NCBI GenBank assembly: GCA_903832005.1
Contig: CAIKZO010000063.1
Coordinates: 1 to 42,853, forward strand
Reading direction: 5' to 3'
DNA from: Enhydrobacter aerosaccus
GTDB taxonomy: Bacteria > Pseudomonadota > Alphaproteobacteria > Reyranellales > Reyranellaceae
Length of the DNA: 42,853 bases
A model generated the notes under the pieces. It worked only from the letters and a program-made list of their open reading frames with translations, searched no databases and was not told the origin of the DNA. The translations under genes and the position numbers were made by a program. The number at the start of each line of letters is the position of its first letter. The stretch's first letter is position 1. Shown one piece after another: positions 24,344-33,490 of the stretch.

Positions 24344-25259
24344 AGTCGAGACGGCTGGCGAGGCGCTTCAGGCCGCCCGCCAGCCCGTCCGGCATCGCCG
24401 CGATCAGCAGTACCGCATAGAGCAGGGCCGAGAAGCCCTTGCCGAGGCTCGCGGTGATGCCGGGAAAGAATTCCAGGAAGACGCCGCCCGCGATCGGGCC
24501 TGCCAGCGAATACATGCCGCCGATCACCACGCCGAACAGCATCTGCATGGAAAGCTGGAAGTTGTAGGCAGTGGGTCCGACGAAGCCGAACTGAAAGGCC
24601 GACAGGCAGCCCGCGACCGCAATGAAGGCGCCGGCCAGACCCGAGGCCACGCTGCGCACATGCACGACCGAGATGCCCTGCGCTTCGGCCGCCAGGTCGT
24701 GGTCGCGTGCGGCGCGGAGGGCTCTGCCAAAGCGGCTGTCGATTAGGTTGGCGGTGAGCGCAAGGCCGCCGCCCAGGAAGGCGAGGGCGAGCAGGAAGAC
24801 CCAGCGATCTTCGCTCACCAGTCCGCCCGGCGGTGGCAGGGGATCGAGGTAGAGGCCCTGCACGCCGCCGGTCCAGTGCTCGATCGGGCGCCAGCGCAGG
24901 AGCTGCGGGAAAGCGATCACGAGGGCGTAGCTGACCAGCGCCTGGGTCCAGATACTGTGGCCTGAGGCGATGCGGCCGAGGCCATAGCCCGCGCCGTAGC
25001 CCAGCAACGGAACCGCCAGGAAAGCCACGTAAGGCGAGAGCGGCGTGTGGGCGCCCAGGATGGCCGCCGCATAGCCGCCGATCCCGAAGAATGCTGCTTG
25101 CGCGAAGGAGAACTGACCGCTGATGCCGCACAGCACAACGAGGCCGAGCAAGGCGATTGCCCAGATTGCTGCCTGTGCGAAGCGGAAGACTTGGTAATCC
25201 GGGAAATAAAATCCCAGTGCGGCCGTTGCCACGAAGCCCATGGTCCATCCTGTCCGCAT
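24330..25259 (-). CDS. Branched-chain amino-acid-type ABC permease (LivM-like)
   Basis: The protein of about 309 residues is a multi-helix inner-membrane permease. It has the LivM hallmarks LCGISGQFSFAQAAFFGIGGYAAA, the cytoplasmic loop RFGRALRAARDHDLAAEAQGI that contacts the ATPase, and GGMYSLAGPIAGG. Partners LivH, LivG, LivF and a binding protein are missing from this window, so it is an orphan here. An ATG at 25257-25259 is used; a GTG six codons upstream (25275-25277) is an alternative. No good ribosome-binding site is seen for either. It is divergent from the VOC gene. Confidence 0.85.
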   Translation of the reverse strand: MRTGWTMGFVATAALGFYFPDYQVFRFAQAAIWAIALLGLVVLCGISGQFSFAQAAFFGIGGYAAAILGAHTPLSPYVAFLAVPLLGYGAGYGLGRIASGHSIWTQALVSYALVIAFPQLLRWRPIEHWTGGVQGLYLDPLPPPGGLVSEDRWVFLLALAFLGGGLALTANLIDSRFGRALRAARDHDLAAEAQGISVVHVRSVASGLAGAFIAVAGCLSAFQFGFVGPTAYNFQLSMQMLFGVVIGGMYSLAGPIAGGVFLEFFPGITASLGKGFSALLYAVLLIAAMPDGLAGGLKRLASRLDFRRP

Positions 25260-25303
25260 GGCGTTACCATAGGACACAAAGCAAGGGATTGGGAGGGATC
25301 GCC

Positions 25304-26065
25304 ATGATGAAGCTTCGCCAGTGCGTCTTCGTCGCCAAGGACCTCGAAAGCTCGCGCGAAGAGCTGTGTGACATTCTGGGAATCGAGGTGGCTTACCGCG
25401 ATCCCGGCGTCGCCAAGTGGGGGCTCGTCAACGTGGTCTGCCCGACCGGCCACGACTTTCTCGAGATCGTAACGCCGTTCCAACAAGGTACGTCGGCCGG
25501 CCGCTACATCGATCGCCGCAAGGGCGACGGCGGCTACATGGTGATCCTGCAGGTCGACGATGCGGTGGCCGAGCGCAAGCGCGTCACCGATCTCGGCGTG
25601 CGCGCCGTCGCGCAGAAGGACCTGCCCGAGTATCAGTACACGCACTTCCATCCGGCCGACACGTCGGGCGTGCTGCTATCGATCGACCAGACCAACGCGC
25701 CGTCCGGCGTCGATCCCAAACTGTGGTGGCCGCCAGCGGAGAAAGGCTGGCTGAGCCATGCCAAGTCCAACGTCACGGCGGGTCTGGCGGGAGTCGAGAT
25801 CCAGGCCGACGATCCCGATGCGACCGCCGCGCACTGGTCGAAGCTGCTGGGACGCCCGGTGGAGGGCGATATCATCAAGCTCGACGACGATGGCGAGATT
25901 CGCTTCGTGCCGATCGCCGACGGACGCGGACCCGGCGTCTCGGCGTATGACGTGAAGGTGGTCGACCGCGAGCGCGTGCTGGCCGCCGCCAAGAAGCGCC
26001 ACAAGCAGCAGGGACCGGCGCAGGTCGAGATCTGCGGCTGCCGCATCAACCTGATTGACGCCTAG
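25304..26065 (+). CDS. VOC (glyoxalase/dioxygenase-fold) family protein
   Basis: The 253-residue protein contains two vicinal-oxygen-chelate modules. The first covers about 1-130 (QCVFVAKDLESSREELCDILG, FLEIVTPF, GGYMVILQVDD) and the second about 155-253 (GLAGVEIQADDPDATAAHWSKLLG). Family members bind a metal and act on glyoxal adducts, catechols or antibiotics. No operon partner narrows this down. GGGAGGGA sits about ten bases before the ATG. The stop is followed by an AT-richer promoter region for the autotransporter. Confidence 0.85.
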   Translation: MMKLRQCVFVAKDLESSREELCDILGIEVAYRDPGVAKWGLVNVVCPTGHDFLEIVTPFQQGTSAGRYIDRRKGDGGYMVILQVDDAVAERKRVTDLGVRAVAQKDLPEYQYTHFHPADTSGVLLSIDQTNAPSGVDPKLWWPPAEKGWLSHAKSNVTAGLAGVEIQADDPDATAAHWSKLLGRPVEGDIIKLDDDGEIRFVPIADGRGPGVSAYDVKVVDRERVLAAAKKRHKQQGPAQVEICGCRINLIDA

Positions 26066-26136
26066 GTCATATATTCATCTCAGAGAGATCAGGGCTGCAG
26101 CGATAGTCAGGTCGTGAAGACTGATGGTGCTGCACA

Positions 26137-26165
26137 TTCATAAGGTGTGTTCATAGCCTTATTAT
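26137..26165 (+). promoter_or_regulatory. Sigma-70-like promoter of the autotransporter gene
   Basis: TTCATA (26137-26142, 4/6 to TTGACA), a 17-base spacer and TATTAT (26160-26165, 5/6 to TATAAT) form a good housekeeping promoter. Transcription would begin near 26172, only about four bases before the first ATG at 26176. No ribosome-binding site precedes that ATG. Confidence 0.6.
26140..26162. promoter_or_regulatory. Inverted repeat overlapping the autotransporter promoter
   Basis: ATAAGG (26140-26145) and CCTTAT (26157-26162) are perfect inverted copies 11 bases apart. They fill the space between the -35 and -10 boxes. This is where a repressor would sit; which one is unknown. Confidence 0.4.
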
Positions 26166-26175
26166 CGCCGTACAA

Positions 26176-29052
26176 ATGCCAATGAACAAAAATCTGATTC
26201 GTGCTTTCGCCCTTTTGTCATCGGTGTTCGCAATCGCACACTCGACGGCCGCGATGGCGCAGCTCAACTTCACGACCTACCAGTACGGCACTAGCACCAT
26301 TACCACCATCACCGGCATCCGCGGTGACAACATGACGGGCAACTTTTCGACCGGCAGCGGCGGCAATACCGGCGGTCTGCTCTTCGGCCTTTCCAACGGA
26401 GCCATCGTCGCAGGGAATATATCGCCATTTCCGACGGCGACCGCAAATCAGTCGAACTATCCCGGAGCCATCAGCAGCACGCCTTACGGACCCAACTTCG
26501 GCTCGTCGACCGGCATCCTGCGCGTCGTCGGCAGTTACAAGACCACCGCGTCCAACCCGAACGATCTGGGCTATCTCTTCGATGCGGCCGCAGCGCCCGG
26601 ACAACAGCTCACGACGCTCTTCGCTCCGGCAGGTGGCGGGGACACGACACTTAACACGCTCGCTCACAGCAACTTCGGCAATCAGGTCGTCGGCAACTAC
26701 GACACCATACTCGCGACCGGCAATGCCTTCATCTACGACATCTCCACGGGCACCTACACGACCAACAACAAGCCCGGTGCTCTCAGCACGACGGCCTATG
26801 GCGTCTATGGCAATCGCATCGCGGGCGGATACGCCGATACGCCCACCACCTTGCGTGGCTACATCTACAACGAGAATACGCAGGTCTTCACGACCTACAA
26901 TGCGCCGGGCGGCACACTGGTCACTCATTTCGAGGGCATCACCAGCGGCGGTCAGGCCAACACCTATAACCTTGTCGCCGATTCGGTCGATCTGAACGGG
27001 AATGCCCACGCGTGGGCAGTGCACGTCGATAGCGCCGGCCTCGCCACCTGGACGGAGATCGCCGTACCCGGTGCCAGCGTCACGTCGGCGAACTCGATCT
27101 ACGGCAACGAGGCGATCGGCGTCTATGTGCTGAACGGCGTGACCTACGCCTACACCACAACGATCCCCGGCATTTACAATCCCGACTCGAACGCGGCCAC
27201 CTTGTCGTTCACCGCCCCCAACGCATTGGGTATCGCCTCCGCCGACGGTGACGACATCGTCAACACTGGCTCCATCACGATGACCGGCGCCAACAGCATC
27301 GGCATCACCGGCGGCACTTATGGCGTCGTCACCAATACGGGCACGATCAGCGTGAGCGGCGCCGGCAGCACGGCTGTCCAGATGACCAGCACCTACGGCA
27401 CCCTCCTGAACTCGGGCACCCTGCGCGCGGCCCCGGGGGGCTTTGCGATCCAGACTGACAACACCGCCGTTGGAACCATGGTGGTCAACACCGGTGTCAT
27501 TGACGGCCAGGTCTCGATCGCGGCCGGCAGCTTGGCGCGTTTCGAGAACAGCGGCTGGATGGGCATCAGCGCAGCGGGCGCGGGCACGCAGCAGGCGATC
27601 AGCGGAACCTTCGCCCAGACCGCCGCCGGCACGCTGTCGCTGCGCGTCTCGCCGACGACCTCCGACAGCCTGCTCGTGACAGGTGTTGCGCGGCTTGCCG
27701 GTACGCTGGAGGCCGCGTTCCAGTCCGGCTCCCAGTTCGCCAAGAGCTACACGCTCCTGACGGCGACCGGCGGGTACACCGGCACGTTCAATCAATTGAC
27801 CACGCCGAACCTGCCCGCTTTCTTCGCCGGCAGTCTGGCCTATAGCGGCAACAACGTGATCCTCAACGTGCAGGCGGCGTCGGCGTCGATTCCCGGTCTG
27901 GGCACCAACCAGCAGGCGGTCGGACAGGTTCTCGATACGGCCTACAACAGCGGTCCCGGTCTCAGCCAGATGTCCGCGCTTTTCAATGTCAGCGCTGCAC
28001 AATTGCCCGGGGTGCTGACGACCCTGTCCGGCGGCAGCGCCAGCGTCGGCCAATCGACGGCTCTCTCGGCGGGCAGCCAGTTCGCTTCGTTCCTCAATAG
28101 CCGGGCCGGTACGACTGCCACGCAGCAGTCGGACGCGGGCCACAACGGCGTTGAACAGGCACAGGCATGCGATGAGCCCGTGTCCTGCGACATCGAACAC
28201 CGCTGGAGCGCCTGGGCCAGCGGCTTTGGCGGCGCCCAGTGGACCAACGCCGACGCCAAGACTGGTGCTGCGCCTTCAACGCAGAGCATCGCCGGCGGTG
28301 CCTTCGGCAGCGACTATCACGTGGGAACCGACACCTACATCGGCTTCGCCGCCGGCGTGAGCAGCCTCAACTATTCCGTTCCCAACAGCGGGGCGAGCGG
28401 ACAGGCGACCGGCGGGCATTTTGGTCTTTACGGCCTGTATGGCTGGGACAAGAGCTATGTCAGCGGCTCGCTGACCTATAGCCGCTTCGACGGCACGGCC
28501 ACGCGCTCGATCGTCGGCATCGGCCCATCGGAGACGGAAAGGTCGTCTTCGATTTCGCACCAGCTCGCCAGCCATATCGAGATCGGTCGGTCGTTCGACA
28601 CGCCGGGCGCCAAGATCACGCCCTTCTTCGCCGTCGAACCCGCCCAGCTCTGGACGCCGGGCATCACCGAAACGAGCGTCACCGCGAGCGGTACGCCCGG
28701 CGTCTTCGGCCTGAGTTATCAAGCCCAGGGGACGACGTCATTGCCGACGGTTGTTGGCGCCCAGGTCGATGGGGAGACCGAACTCAATGCGCGGCTGTTG
28801 AAGGGGTGGGTTCGCATTGGCTGGGTGCACGAGTGGCTGGCCAATCGCAACGTCACGGCGGGCTTCAACACGCTCCCGGGCAGCAACTTCACCGTCGACG
28901 GCGCGACCGCCGCCAGCGATGCGTTCCGGCTCAACTTCGGCGGCAGCTACGCGGTCGCTACCCAGGTTTCGCTGTTCGCCAACGGGACCGCCGAATTTTC
29001 CGATCGTGGCGAGAGCATCGGCGGCACGGCGGGCGTCAGGCTTACCTGGTAG
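26176..29052 (+). CDS. Autotransporter (type Va) outer-membrane protein
   Basis: The 958-residue protein has a signal peptide (cut near AAMA-Q at 28), a passenger, and a C-terminal beta-barrel from about 680 ending VRLTW, the aromatic end recognised by the BAM complex. The passenger has two parts. Residues about 45-330 hold repeats with the pattern GYIYNENTQVFTTYNAPGG and YGNRIAGGY, like propeller-type HAF repeats. Residues about 335-460 hold NTGSI/NTGTI repeats of a beta-helix. No protease motif is evident, so adhesion or surface display is more likely. Two cysteines (ACDEPVSC) lie just before the barrel. It starts near-leaderless from a strong promoter and stands alone. Confidence 0.9.
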   Translation: MPMNKNLIRAFALLSSVFAIAHSTAAMAQLNFTTYQYGTSTITTITGIRGDNMTGNFSTGSGGNTGGLLFGLSNGAIVAGNISPFPTATANQSNYPGAISSTPYGPNFGSSTGILRVVGSYKTTASNPNDLGYLFDAAAAPGQQLTTLFAPAGGGDTTLNTLAHSNFGNQVVGNYDTILATGNAFIYDISTGTYTTNNKPGALSTTAYGVYGNRIAGGYADTPTTLRGYIYNENTQVFTTYNAPGGTLVTHFEGITSGGQANTYNLVADSVDLNGNAHAWAVHVDSAGLATWTEIAVPGASVTSANSIYGNEAIGVYVLNGVTYAYTTTIPGIYNPDSNAATLSFTAPNALGIASADGDDIVNTGSITMTGANSIGITGGTYGVVTNTGTISVSGAGSTAVQMTSTYGTLLNSGTLRAAPGGFAIQTDNTAVGTMVVNTGVIDGQVSIAAGSLARFENSGWMGISAAGAGTQQAISGTFAQTAAGTLSLRVSPTTSDSLLVTGVARLAGTLEAAFQSGSQFAKSYTLLTATGGYTGTFNQLTTPNLPAFFAGSLAYSGNNVILNVQAASASIPGLGTNQQAVGQVLDTAYNSGPGLSQMSALFNVSAAQLPGVLTTLSGGSASVGQSTALSAGSQFASFLNSRAGTTATQQSDAGHNGVEQAQACDEPVSCDIEHRWSAWASGFGGAQWTNADAKTGAAPSTQSIAGGAFGSDYHVGTDTYIGFAAGVSSLNYSVPNSGASGQATGGHFGLYGLYGWDKSYVSGSLTYSRFDGTATRSIVGIGPSETERSSSISHQLASHIEIGRSFDTPGAKITPFFAVEPAQLWTPGITETSVTASGTPGVFGLSYQAQGTTSLPTVVGAQVDGETELNARLLKGWVRIGWVHEWLANRNVTAGFNTLPGSNFTVDGATAASDAFRLNFGGSYAVATQVSLFANGTAEFSDRGESIGGTAGVRLTW

Positions 29053-29080
29053 AGGCGTAGGATCCCGATTAAGCCTCCAT

Positions 29081-29105
29081 TCCCGCGCAATAATATTGCG
29101 CGGGA
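29081..29105. terminator. Hairpin between convergent genes
   Basis: A perfect 11-bp stem (TCCCGCGCAAT at 29081-29091 with ATTGCGCGGGA at 29095-29105) has a three-base loop. It lies 29 bases after the autotransporter stop and before the end of the opposite-strand gene. No long T tract follows, so it is a possible terminator or mRNA 3' stabiliser for either strand. The remainder of the 130-base gap shows nothing clear. Confidence 0.6.
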
Positions 29106-29184
29106 GGGGTGGCGGAATTTGGGACAAATCGCCTAAAAACCTTATGCCATCTGCATCCAAGGTGTCCCAGAAAGTTGGTACATT

Positions 29185-30159
29185 CTAGGCGGCGATCGCC
29201 TTCGCGAGACGGCCGCGGATCATGGCTTCGGCCTCCGAAACAATGCGCTCGACCAATTCCTTGCAGGTCGGGATGTCGTTGATCAGGCCCATGCAGGTGC
29301 CGGCCGACCACACGCCATGCTCGAGGTCGCCGGTCTCGTAGACCACGCGGCCCTTGGCGCCCGACACGATCGGGCCGATCTCCTGGATGGTCTTGCCCTC
29401 GCGCTCCATCTCGATCGCCTGCTTGGCGACGGAGTTGCCGTAGACGCGGCTGGTGTTGCGCATGGTCCGGAAGATCAGCGAGGTCGCGCGCTCGTCCGAG
29501 CCCACGATCTTCTCCTTCACGTTCTGGTGGATCGGCGCTTCCTTGGTCGCCATGAAGCGCGTGCCCATGTTGATGCCCTCGCAGCCCAGCGCCAGCGCGG
29601 CGACCAGCCCGCGCGCATCGGCGAAGCCGCCCGAGGCGAGCATCGGGATCTTGATCACGTTGGCCGCCGCCGGCAGCAGCACGAGGTTGGGCACGTCGTC
29701 CTCGCCGGGGTGGCCCGCGCATTCGAAGCCGTCCATCGAGATCGCGTCGACGCCCGCCTTCTCGGCCGAGATGCCGTGGCGCACCGAGGTGCACTTATGG
29801 ATCACCTTGATGCCGGCTTCCTTGAACTTCGGGAGGAAGGGCTTGGGGTTGTTGCCCGCGGTCTCGACGATCTTCACGCCCGACTGGCAGATCACGTCGA
29901 TGTACTCGCCGTAGGGCCGCGGCACGAGGGTCGGCAGGATGGTGAGGTTCACGCCGAACGGCTGGTCGGTCATCTCGCGGCAGCGCTTGATTTCCTTGGC
30001 GAGATCGTCGGGCGTCGGTTGGGTGAGGCCGGTCAGGATGCCGAGCGCGCCCGCGTTGGAGACGGCCGATGCCAGCTCGGCGCGGCCAACCCACTGCATC
30101 CCGCCCTGCACGACAGGATGCTTGATGCCGAACATCTCGGTGAAGCGCGTCTTGATCAT
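29185..30159 (-). CDS. Nitronate monooxygenase (2-nitropropane dioxygenase family)
   Basis: The 324-residue FMN enzyme oxidises alkyl nitronates in the cytoplasm; some relatives are trans-2-enoyl-ACP reductases. It shows HPVVQGGMQWVG, AVSNAGALGILTG, FGVNLTI, DGFECAGHPGE (the histidine in the place of the catalytic base), ASGGFADARGLVAALALG and GTRFMATKEAP. These fit a TIM barrel with an FMN phosphate site. The ATG at 30157-30159 (MIKTRF) was chosen because GAGGGAGTGG lies before it. A large REP-like palindrome separates it from the upstream osmC-like gene. Confidence 0.92.
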   Translation of the reverse strand: MIKTRFTEMFGIKHPVVQGGMQWVGRAELASAVSNAGALGILTGLTQPTPDDLAKEIKRCREMTDQPFGVNLTILPTLVPRPYGEYIDVICQSGVKIVETAGNNPKPFLPKFKEAGIKVIHKCTSVRHGISAEKAGVDAISMDGFECAGHPGEDDVPNLVLLPAAANVIKIPMLASGGFADARGLVAALALGCEGINMGTRFMATKEAPIHQNVKEKIVGSDERATSLIFRTMRNTSRVYGNSVAKQAIEMEREGKTIQEIGPIVSGAKGRVVYETGDLEHGVWSAGTCMGLINDIPTCKELVERIVSEAEAMIRGRLAKAIAA

Positions 30160-30190
30160 GATTATTCCACTCCCTCTTTGCCCCATTATA

Positions 30191-30288
30191 TTCCTCTCCC
30201 CCGCTAGGGGGAGAGGCTAGGAGAGGGGGTGAGGCGAGGATGTGCGTAACACTCTCTCCTGGCCTCTCCCTCTATCGAGGGAGAGGAA
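30191..30288. repeat. Double-hairpin REP/BIME-like palindrome
   Basis: Two 35-base arms (30191-30225 and 30254-30288) are inverted copies matching at 31 of 35 positions, separated by 28 bases. Each arm is itself a perfect 10-bp hairpin with a four-base loop (CCTCTCCCCC/GGGGGAGAGG at 30193-30216, CCTCTCCCTC/GAGGGAGAGG at 30263-30286). This is the structure of a REP pair. It lies in an intergenic space, so it may act as a mobile REP unit, a 3' RNA stabiliser or a terminator. Confidence 0.8.
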
Positions 30289-30297
30289 TCCGAGGCC

Positions 30298-30732
30298 TCA
30301 GGCTTCGAGGGTCGCGTCGAGTGTGATGTTTGCCTTCAGGACCTTGGAGACCGGGCAGCCGGCCTTGGCCTTGGCGGCGAGTTCCTCGAAACCCTTCTGG
30401 TCGGTGCCGGGGATCTTGGCTTTCAGAGTGAGGTGCACGGCGGTGATGGCAAAGCCGCCCTCGACCTGCTCGAGCGTCACCTTGGCCTGAGTGTCCATCT
30501 TCGTGGCAGTGAGCTTGGCCTCGCCCAGGATCAGCGACAGCGCCATGGTGAAGCAGCCGGCGTGGGCGGCACCCAACAACTCCTCGGGATTGGTGCCCTT
30601 CTGGCCCTCGAAACGGGCCGCGAAGCCGTAGGGATATTCCTTCATCGCGCCCGATTCGAGCGAGATCGAGCCCTTGCCGTCCTTGAGGCCGCCGGCCCAG
30701 GCAGCGGACGCGGTGCGAATGATCTTGGCCAT
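30298..30732 (-). CDS. osmC: OsmC-family peroxiredoxin
   Basis: The 144-residue protein matches E. coli OsmC in length and layout. It shows TNPEELLGAAHAGCFTMALS with the peroxidatic C60, and KAGCPVSKVL with the resolving C126. It reduces organic hydroperoxides in the cytoplasm, using lipoyl or thiol donors. The ATG at 30730-30732 (MAKIIRTAS) was chosen because it follows AAGGAG and because the E. coli protein starts alike. It ends just upstream of the REP element. The esterase-like gene ends 11 bases before it on the same strand. Confidence 0.93.
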   Translation of the reverse strand: MAKIIRTASAAWAGGLKDGKGSISLESGAMKEYPYGFAARFEGQKGTNPEELLGAAHAGCFTMALSLILGEAKLTATKMDTQAKVTLEQVEGGFAITAVHLTLKAKIPGTDQKGFEELAAKAKAGCPVSKVLKANITLDATLEA

Positions 30733-30743
30733 GGTGAGCTCCT

Positions 30744-31574
30744 TCAGTGGGTGTCGATCCAGTCCAATACATCCTCTCGCGTCGTGGCTCTTTTGTGAAG
30801 GAAGTCGGAGAAAGCCGCGACAAGATCGATGTGATCGACGCCGGGATAGAGTTTCAGGTCGACCGGTGCGCCCGCGGCTCGCCACGCGGCGGCAAGATGC
30901 TCGCTGTTGCGGGGATAGACCACGGTATCGGCGGTGCCGTGGATCAGCAGGGCGGGTGGCAGCGGTGCCTTGGCAAAGGTGATCGCCTGGATATCGGGAT
31001 TGTTGGCGCCGCCGAAAATGTCGATCAGCTTGGCTGAGGTGAGCGGCAGGAAATCATAGGGGCCAGCCAGACCGATCAGGCCGCGCAGCTTCAGGCGGTC
31101 GACGCCCACGGCAGAAAGATAGGGAGTGTTGGCCATCAGCATCGAAGCGATCTCGCCGCCTGCCGAGTGACCCATGACGAAGAGCTTGTCGGTGCCGACT
31201 TTGTCAGCCGCCCAGCGCGTGGCACGCGCGCCGTCTTCGAGAAAGGTGGGAAAACGAATCTCCGGATAGAGGCGATAGTCCGGAATGATGACCGTGAGCC
31301 CATGCGACGCCAGCGCCTGCGCCACGAACAGGTAGTCGCTTTTCTTCCCGGTATCCCACGAGCCGCCGTAGAAGAAGATCACGGCCTTGCCGTCGGGGCG
31401 TGGCTGTTCAGGCAGATAGAGATCGAGTGTGCGGCGCGGGCCGTCGCCATAGGGAATGTCGGCCTGCAGCGTGTAGCCACGCTTCGGGACCGTGGCGTTG
31501 AGGATTGCCGCGGGAGAGCAGCCGCTTAGCAGCGTCGCGAGACTCCCGAGGAGGCCGCGACGCGCGATGCTCAT
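30744..31574 (-). CDS. Alpha/beta-hydrolase lipoprotein (esterase-like)
   Basis: The 276-residue protein begins with a lipoprotein signal ending LLSGC, so C19 is likely lipidated and the enzyme would face the periplasm. The hydrolase core has FFYGGSW (oxyanion hole, HGGxW-like), GHSAGG with nucleophile S137, GTADTVV with D216, and H248 in VDHIDL. This resembles the BD-FAE/esterase_lipase group that hydrolyses short esters. Its start overlaps the stop of the FAD oxidase gene (ATGA at 31571-31574), so the two are co-translated. Confidence 0.87.
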   Translation of the reverse strand: MSIARRGLLGSLATLLSGCSPAAILNATVPKRGYTLQADIPYGDGPRRTLDLYLPEQPRPDGKAVIFFYGGSWDTGKKSDYLFVAQALASHGLTVIIPDYRLYPEIRFPTFLEDGARATRWAADKVGTDKLFVMGHSAGGEIASMLMANTPYLSAVGVDRLKLRGLIGLAGPYDFLPLTSAKLIDIFGGANNPDIQAITFAKAPLPPALLIHGTADTVVYPRNSEHLAAAWRAAGAPVDLKLYPGVDHIDLVAAFSDFLHKRATTREDVLDWIDTH

Positions 31575-32689
31575 GCGCCGGCGATTGCGCGAACGTGTTC
31601 CGCCAGGGCGAGCGATGCGGTGAGGCCGGGCGATTCGATGCCGAACAGGTGGATCAGGCCGGGCACGCCATGGTCGGCGGGACTGGTGATGGTGAAGTCC
31701 TGCGCGGGCGAGCCCGGCGGCACGATCTTCGGGCGGATGCCGGCATAGCCCGGCTGCAGCGCGCCATCCTTCAATGCGGGCCAGTATTTGCGCACGGCGT
31801 CGTAGAACTTGTCGGAGCGATGCGGGTCGACCCTGTAGTCGATCGTATCGGCGCTTGCCGGCGTGATCCATTCGACGTCGGGGCCGAACTTGGCCTGGCC
31901 GCCGAGGTCGACGGTGATGTGCACGCCCAGACCACCCGGCACGGGGACGGGATAGATCAGGCGGGTGAAGGGGGAGCGGCCGGTCAAGGTGAAGTAGTTT
32001 CCTTTGGCGTAATACGCGGTCGGTATCTTGTCGGATGGCATGCCGGCGATTTTTCCGGCGACGTCGGGCGCATAGAGGCCTGCGGCGTTGATGACCAGAC
32101 GACAACGGAGGGTCATCGGCTCGGTTCCGCCAACGATGAGTTCGACGCCACCATCGACGACGCGACCGCCCGTCACGGGACTGTGCACGGCCAGCATCGC
32201 GCCGTGGCTCTCGGCGTCGCCCTGCAGGGCCAGCATGTAGGAGTGACTGTCGACGATGCCGGTCGCGGGAGAGAGCAGCGCGGCGGTGCAGCGCAGGTTG
32301 GGCTCGAGTTGCGTGGCGGCATTGCCGCTCAGCAGCTGCATGCCCTCGACGCCGTTGGCCTCGGCGCGGCCCTTGATCGACTGCAGGAGATCGCTCTCCT
32401 CGCCGTTCGTGGCCACGATGAGCTTGCCGCAATTGCGGTGCGGCACGCCATGCTCCCGGCAGTAATCGTAGAGCATGCGTCGGCCGGTCACGCAGGCGCG
32501 CGCCATCAGGCTGCCCTTGGGATAGTAGATGCCGGCGTGGATGACCTCGGAATTGCGCGAACTGGTGCCCGTGCCGATCCCTTCGGCGGCTTCCAGGATG
32601 ATGACCTCACGGCCGGCAAGGGCAAGGGCACGGGCCACGGCAAGGCCCACGACACCGGCTCCGATCACGACACAATCGACGCTTTCCAT
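31571..32689 (-). CDS. lhgO: L-2-hydroxyglutarate oxidase-like FAD enzyme
   Basis: The 372-residue flavoprotein has the FAD-binding [17 protein letters not shown] near residue 10, [14 protein letters not shown] around 45-58, and later GLYAPDVAG and [20 protein letters not shown] at the C-terminus. All are typical of the L2HGDH/LhgO branch of the DAO superfamily, which oxidises L-2-hydroxyglutarate to 2-oxoglutarate at the membrane. The ATG at 32687-32689 begins directly at the FAD fold ([12 protein letters not shown]); no good ribosome-binding site is visible. An open frame continuing to 33439 crosses the opposite-strand folM-like gene and was rejected. Confidence 0.87.
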   Translation of the reverse strand: MESVDCVVIGAGVVGLAVARALALAGREVIILEAAEGIGTGTSSRNSEVIHAGIYYPKGSLMARACVTGRRMLYDYCREHGVPHRNCGKLIVATNGEESDLLQSIKGRAEANGVEGMQLLSGNAATQLEPNLRCTAALLSPATGIVDSHSYMLALQGDAESHGAMLAVHSPVTGGRVVDGGVELIVGGTEPMTLRCRLVINAAGLYAPDVAGKIAGMPSDKIPTAYYAKGNYFTLTGRSPFTRLIYPVPVPGGLGVHITVDLGGQAKFGPDVEWITPASADTIDYRVDPHRSDKFYDAVRKYWPALKDGALQPGYAGIRPKIVPPGSPAQDFTITSPADHGVPGLIHLFGIESPGLTASLALAEHVRAIAGA

Positions 32690-32728
32690 GGGTGCATGGT
32701 AGTAAACTGGAGTGAGGAAACGGGCAAT

Positions 32729-33490
32729 ATGAAGGGTGCTTTGGTGACGGGCGCGGCGACGCGCATTGGCCGTGCCATGGCGCTTGCGCTGGCCGAGGAC
32801 GGCTATTTCGTGTTCGTCCACCACAACCGCTCGGCCGCCGAGGCGCGCCAGACCGTGGCCGATATCGCTGCGGCCGGAGGCAAGGCCAAGGCCGTGAAAG
32901 CCGATCTGGGATCGGCCGGGCAGGCCGAGGCGCTGGTCGGCCGCTGCACGGCGCGTGGCGTGCGGCTCACCCTCCTGGTCAACAGCGCCTCGCTCTTCAA
33001 GCTCGATCGGGCGCCGACCGCCACGGCCGCGGACTTCGACCGGCACATGGCGATCAACCTGCGCGCGCCGCTTCTGCTGTCGCAGGCGCTGGCGCGTCAG
33101 CTCGGCGAGGACGAGACTGGGCTGATCGTGAATTTTCTCGACCAGAAGCTCTACAATCTCAATCCCGATTTCCTCACCTACACGCTCGCCAAAGTCGGGC
33201 TGCAGGGGCTGACCACACTGCTGGCGCAGCAGTTCGCGCCGCGCCTGCGGGTGGCTGGCATTGCGCCTGGCCTCACTCTGCGCAGCGGCAGCCAGACCGA
33301 CGCCGTGTTTGCCCGCGACCATGCCGCCAATCCGCTGGGCGTGGGCGTCACGACCGACGACCTGGTGCGCGCGCTGCGCTTCATCGAACAGACTCCGAGC
33401 TTCACCGGCGACACCTTGGTCGTCGACGGCGGCGAGCATCTCATCGGCCGTCCGCGCGACATCGCCTTCGACAGGAAAAAGAAAAAGTGA
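32729..33490 (+). CDS. folM: Pteridine/dihydromonapterin reductase-like SDR (FolM type)
   Basis: The 253-residue NADPH-dependent SDR starts [17 protein letters not shown] and then has [12 protein letters not shown], very like the HYHRSAAEA of pteridine reductases, where it sets NADPH and pterin binding. [20 protein letters not shown] holds the YxxxK catalytic pair. The reaction would be reduction of dihydromonapterin or dihydrofolate. The C-terminus is lysine-rich. Its stop overlaps the start of folB (GTGA at 33487-33490), strong support for a folate/pterin role. GTGAGGAA lies upstream of the ATG. Confidence 0.85.
   Translation: MKGALVTGAATRIGRAMALALAEDGYFVFVHHNRSAAEARQTVADIAAAGGKAKAVKADLGSAGQAEALVGRCTARGVRLTLLVNSASLFKLDRAPTATAADFDRHMAINLRAPLLLSQALARQLGEDETGLIVNFLDQKLYNLNPDFLTYTLAKVGLQGLTTLLAQQFAPRLRVAGIAPGLTLRSGSQTDAVFARDHAANPLGVGVTTDDLVRALRFIEQTPSFTGDTLVVDGGEHLIGRPRDIAFDRKKKK

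Noticed and set aside
26218..28200. 660-codon minus-strand frame opposite the autotransporter
   Set aside because: Composition is arginine/valine/glycine-rich with no domain. It is the mirror of the repeat-rich passenger, which has a signal peptide and barrel in the plus frame.
30191..30288. CRISPR array or insertion-sequence ends
   Set aside because: The repeats are an inverted pair without spacers, transposase or target duplications, so REP-type structure fits better.
32690..33439. Extension of the L-2-hydroxyglutarate oxidase frame
   Set aside because: It crosses the opposite-strand folM-like gene. The FAD fold begins at [12 protein letters not shown] (start 32689).
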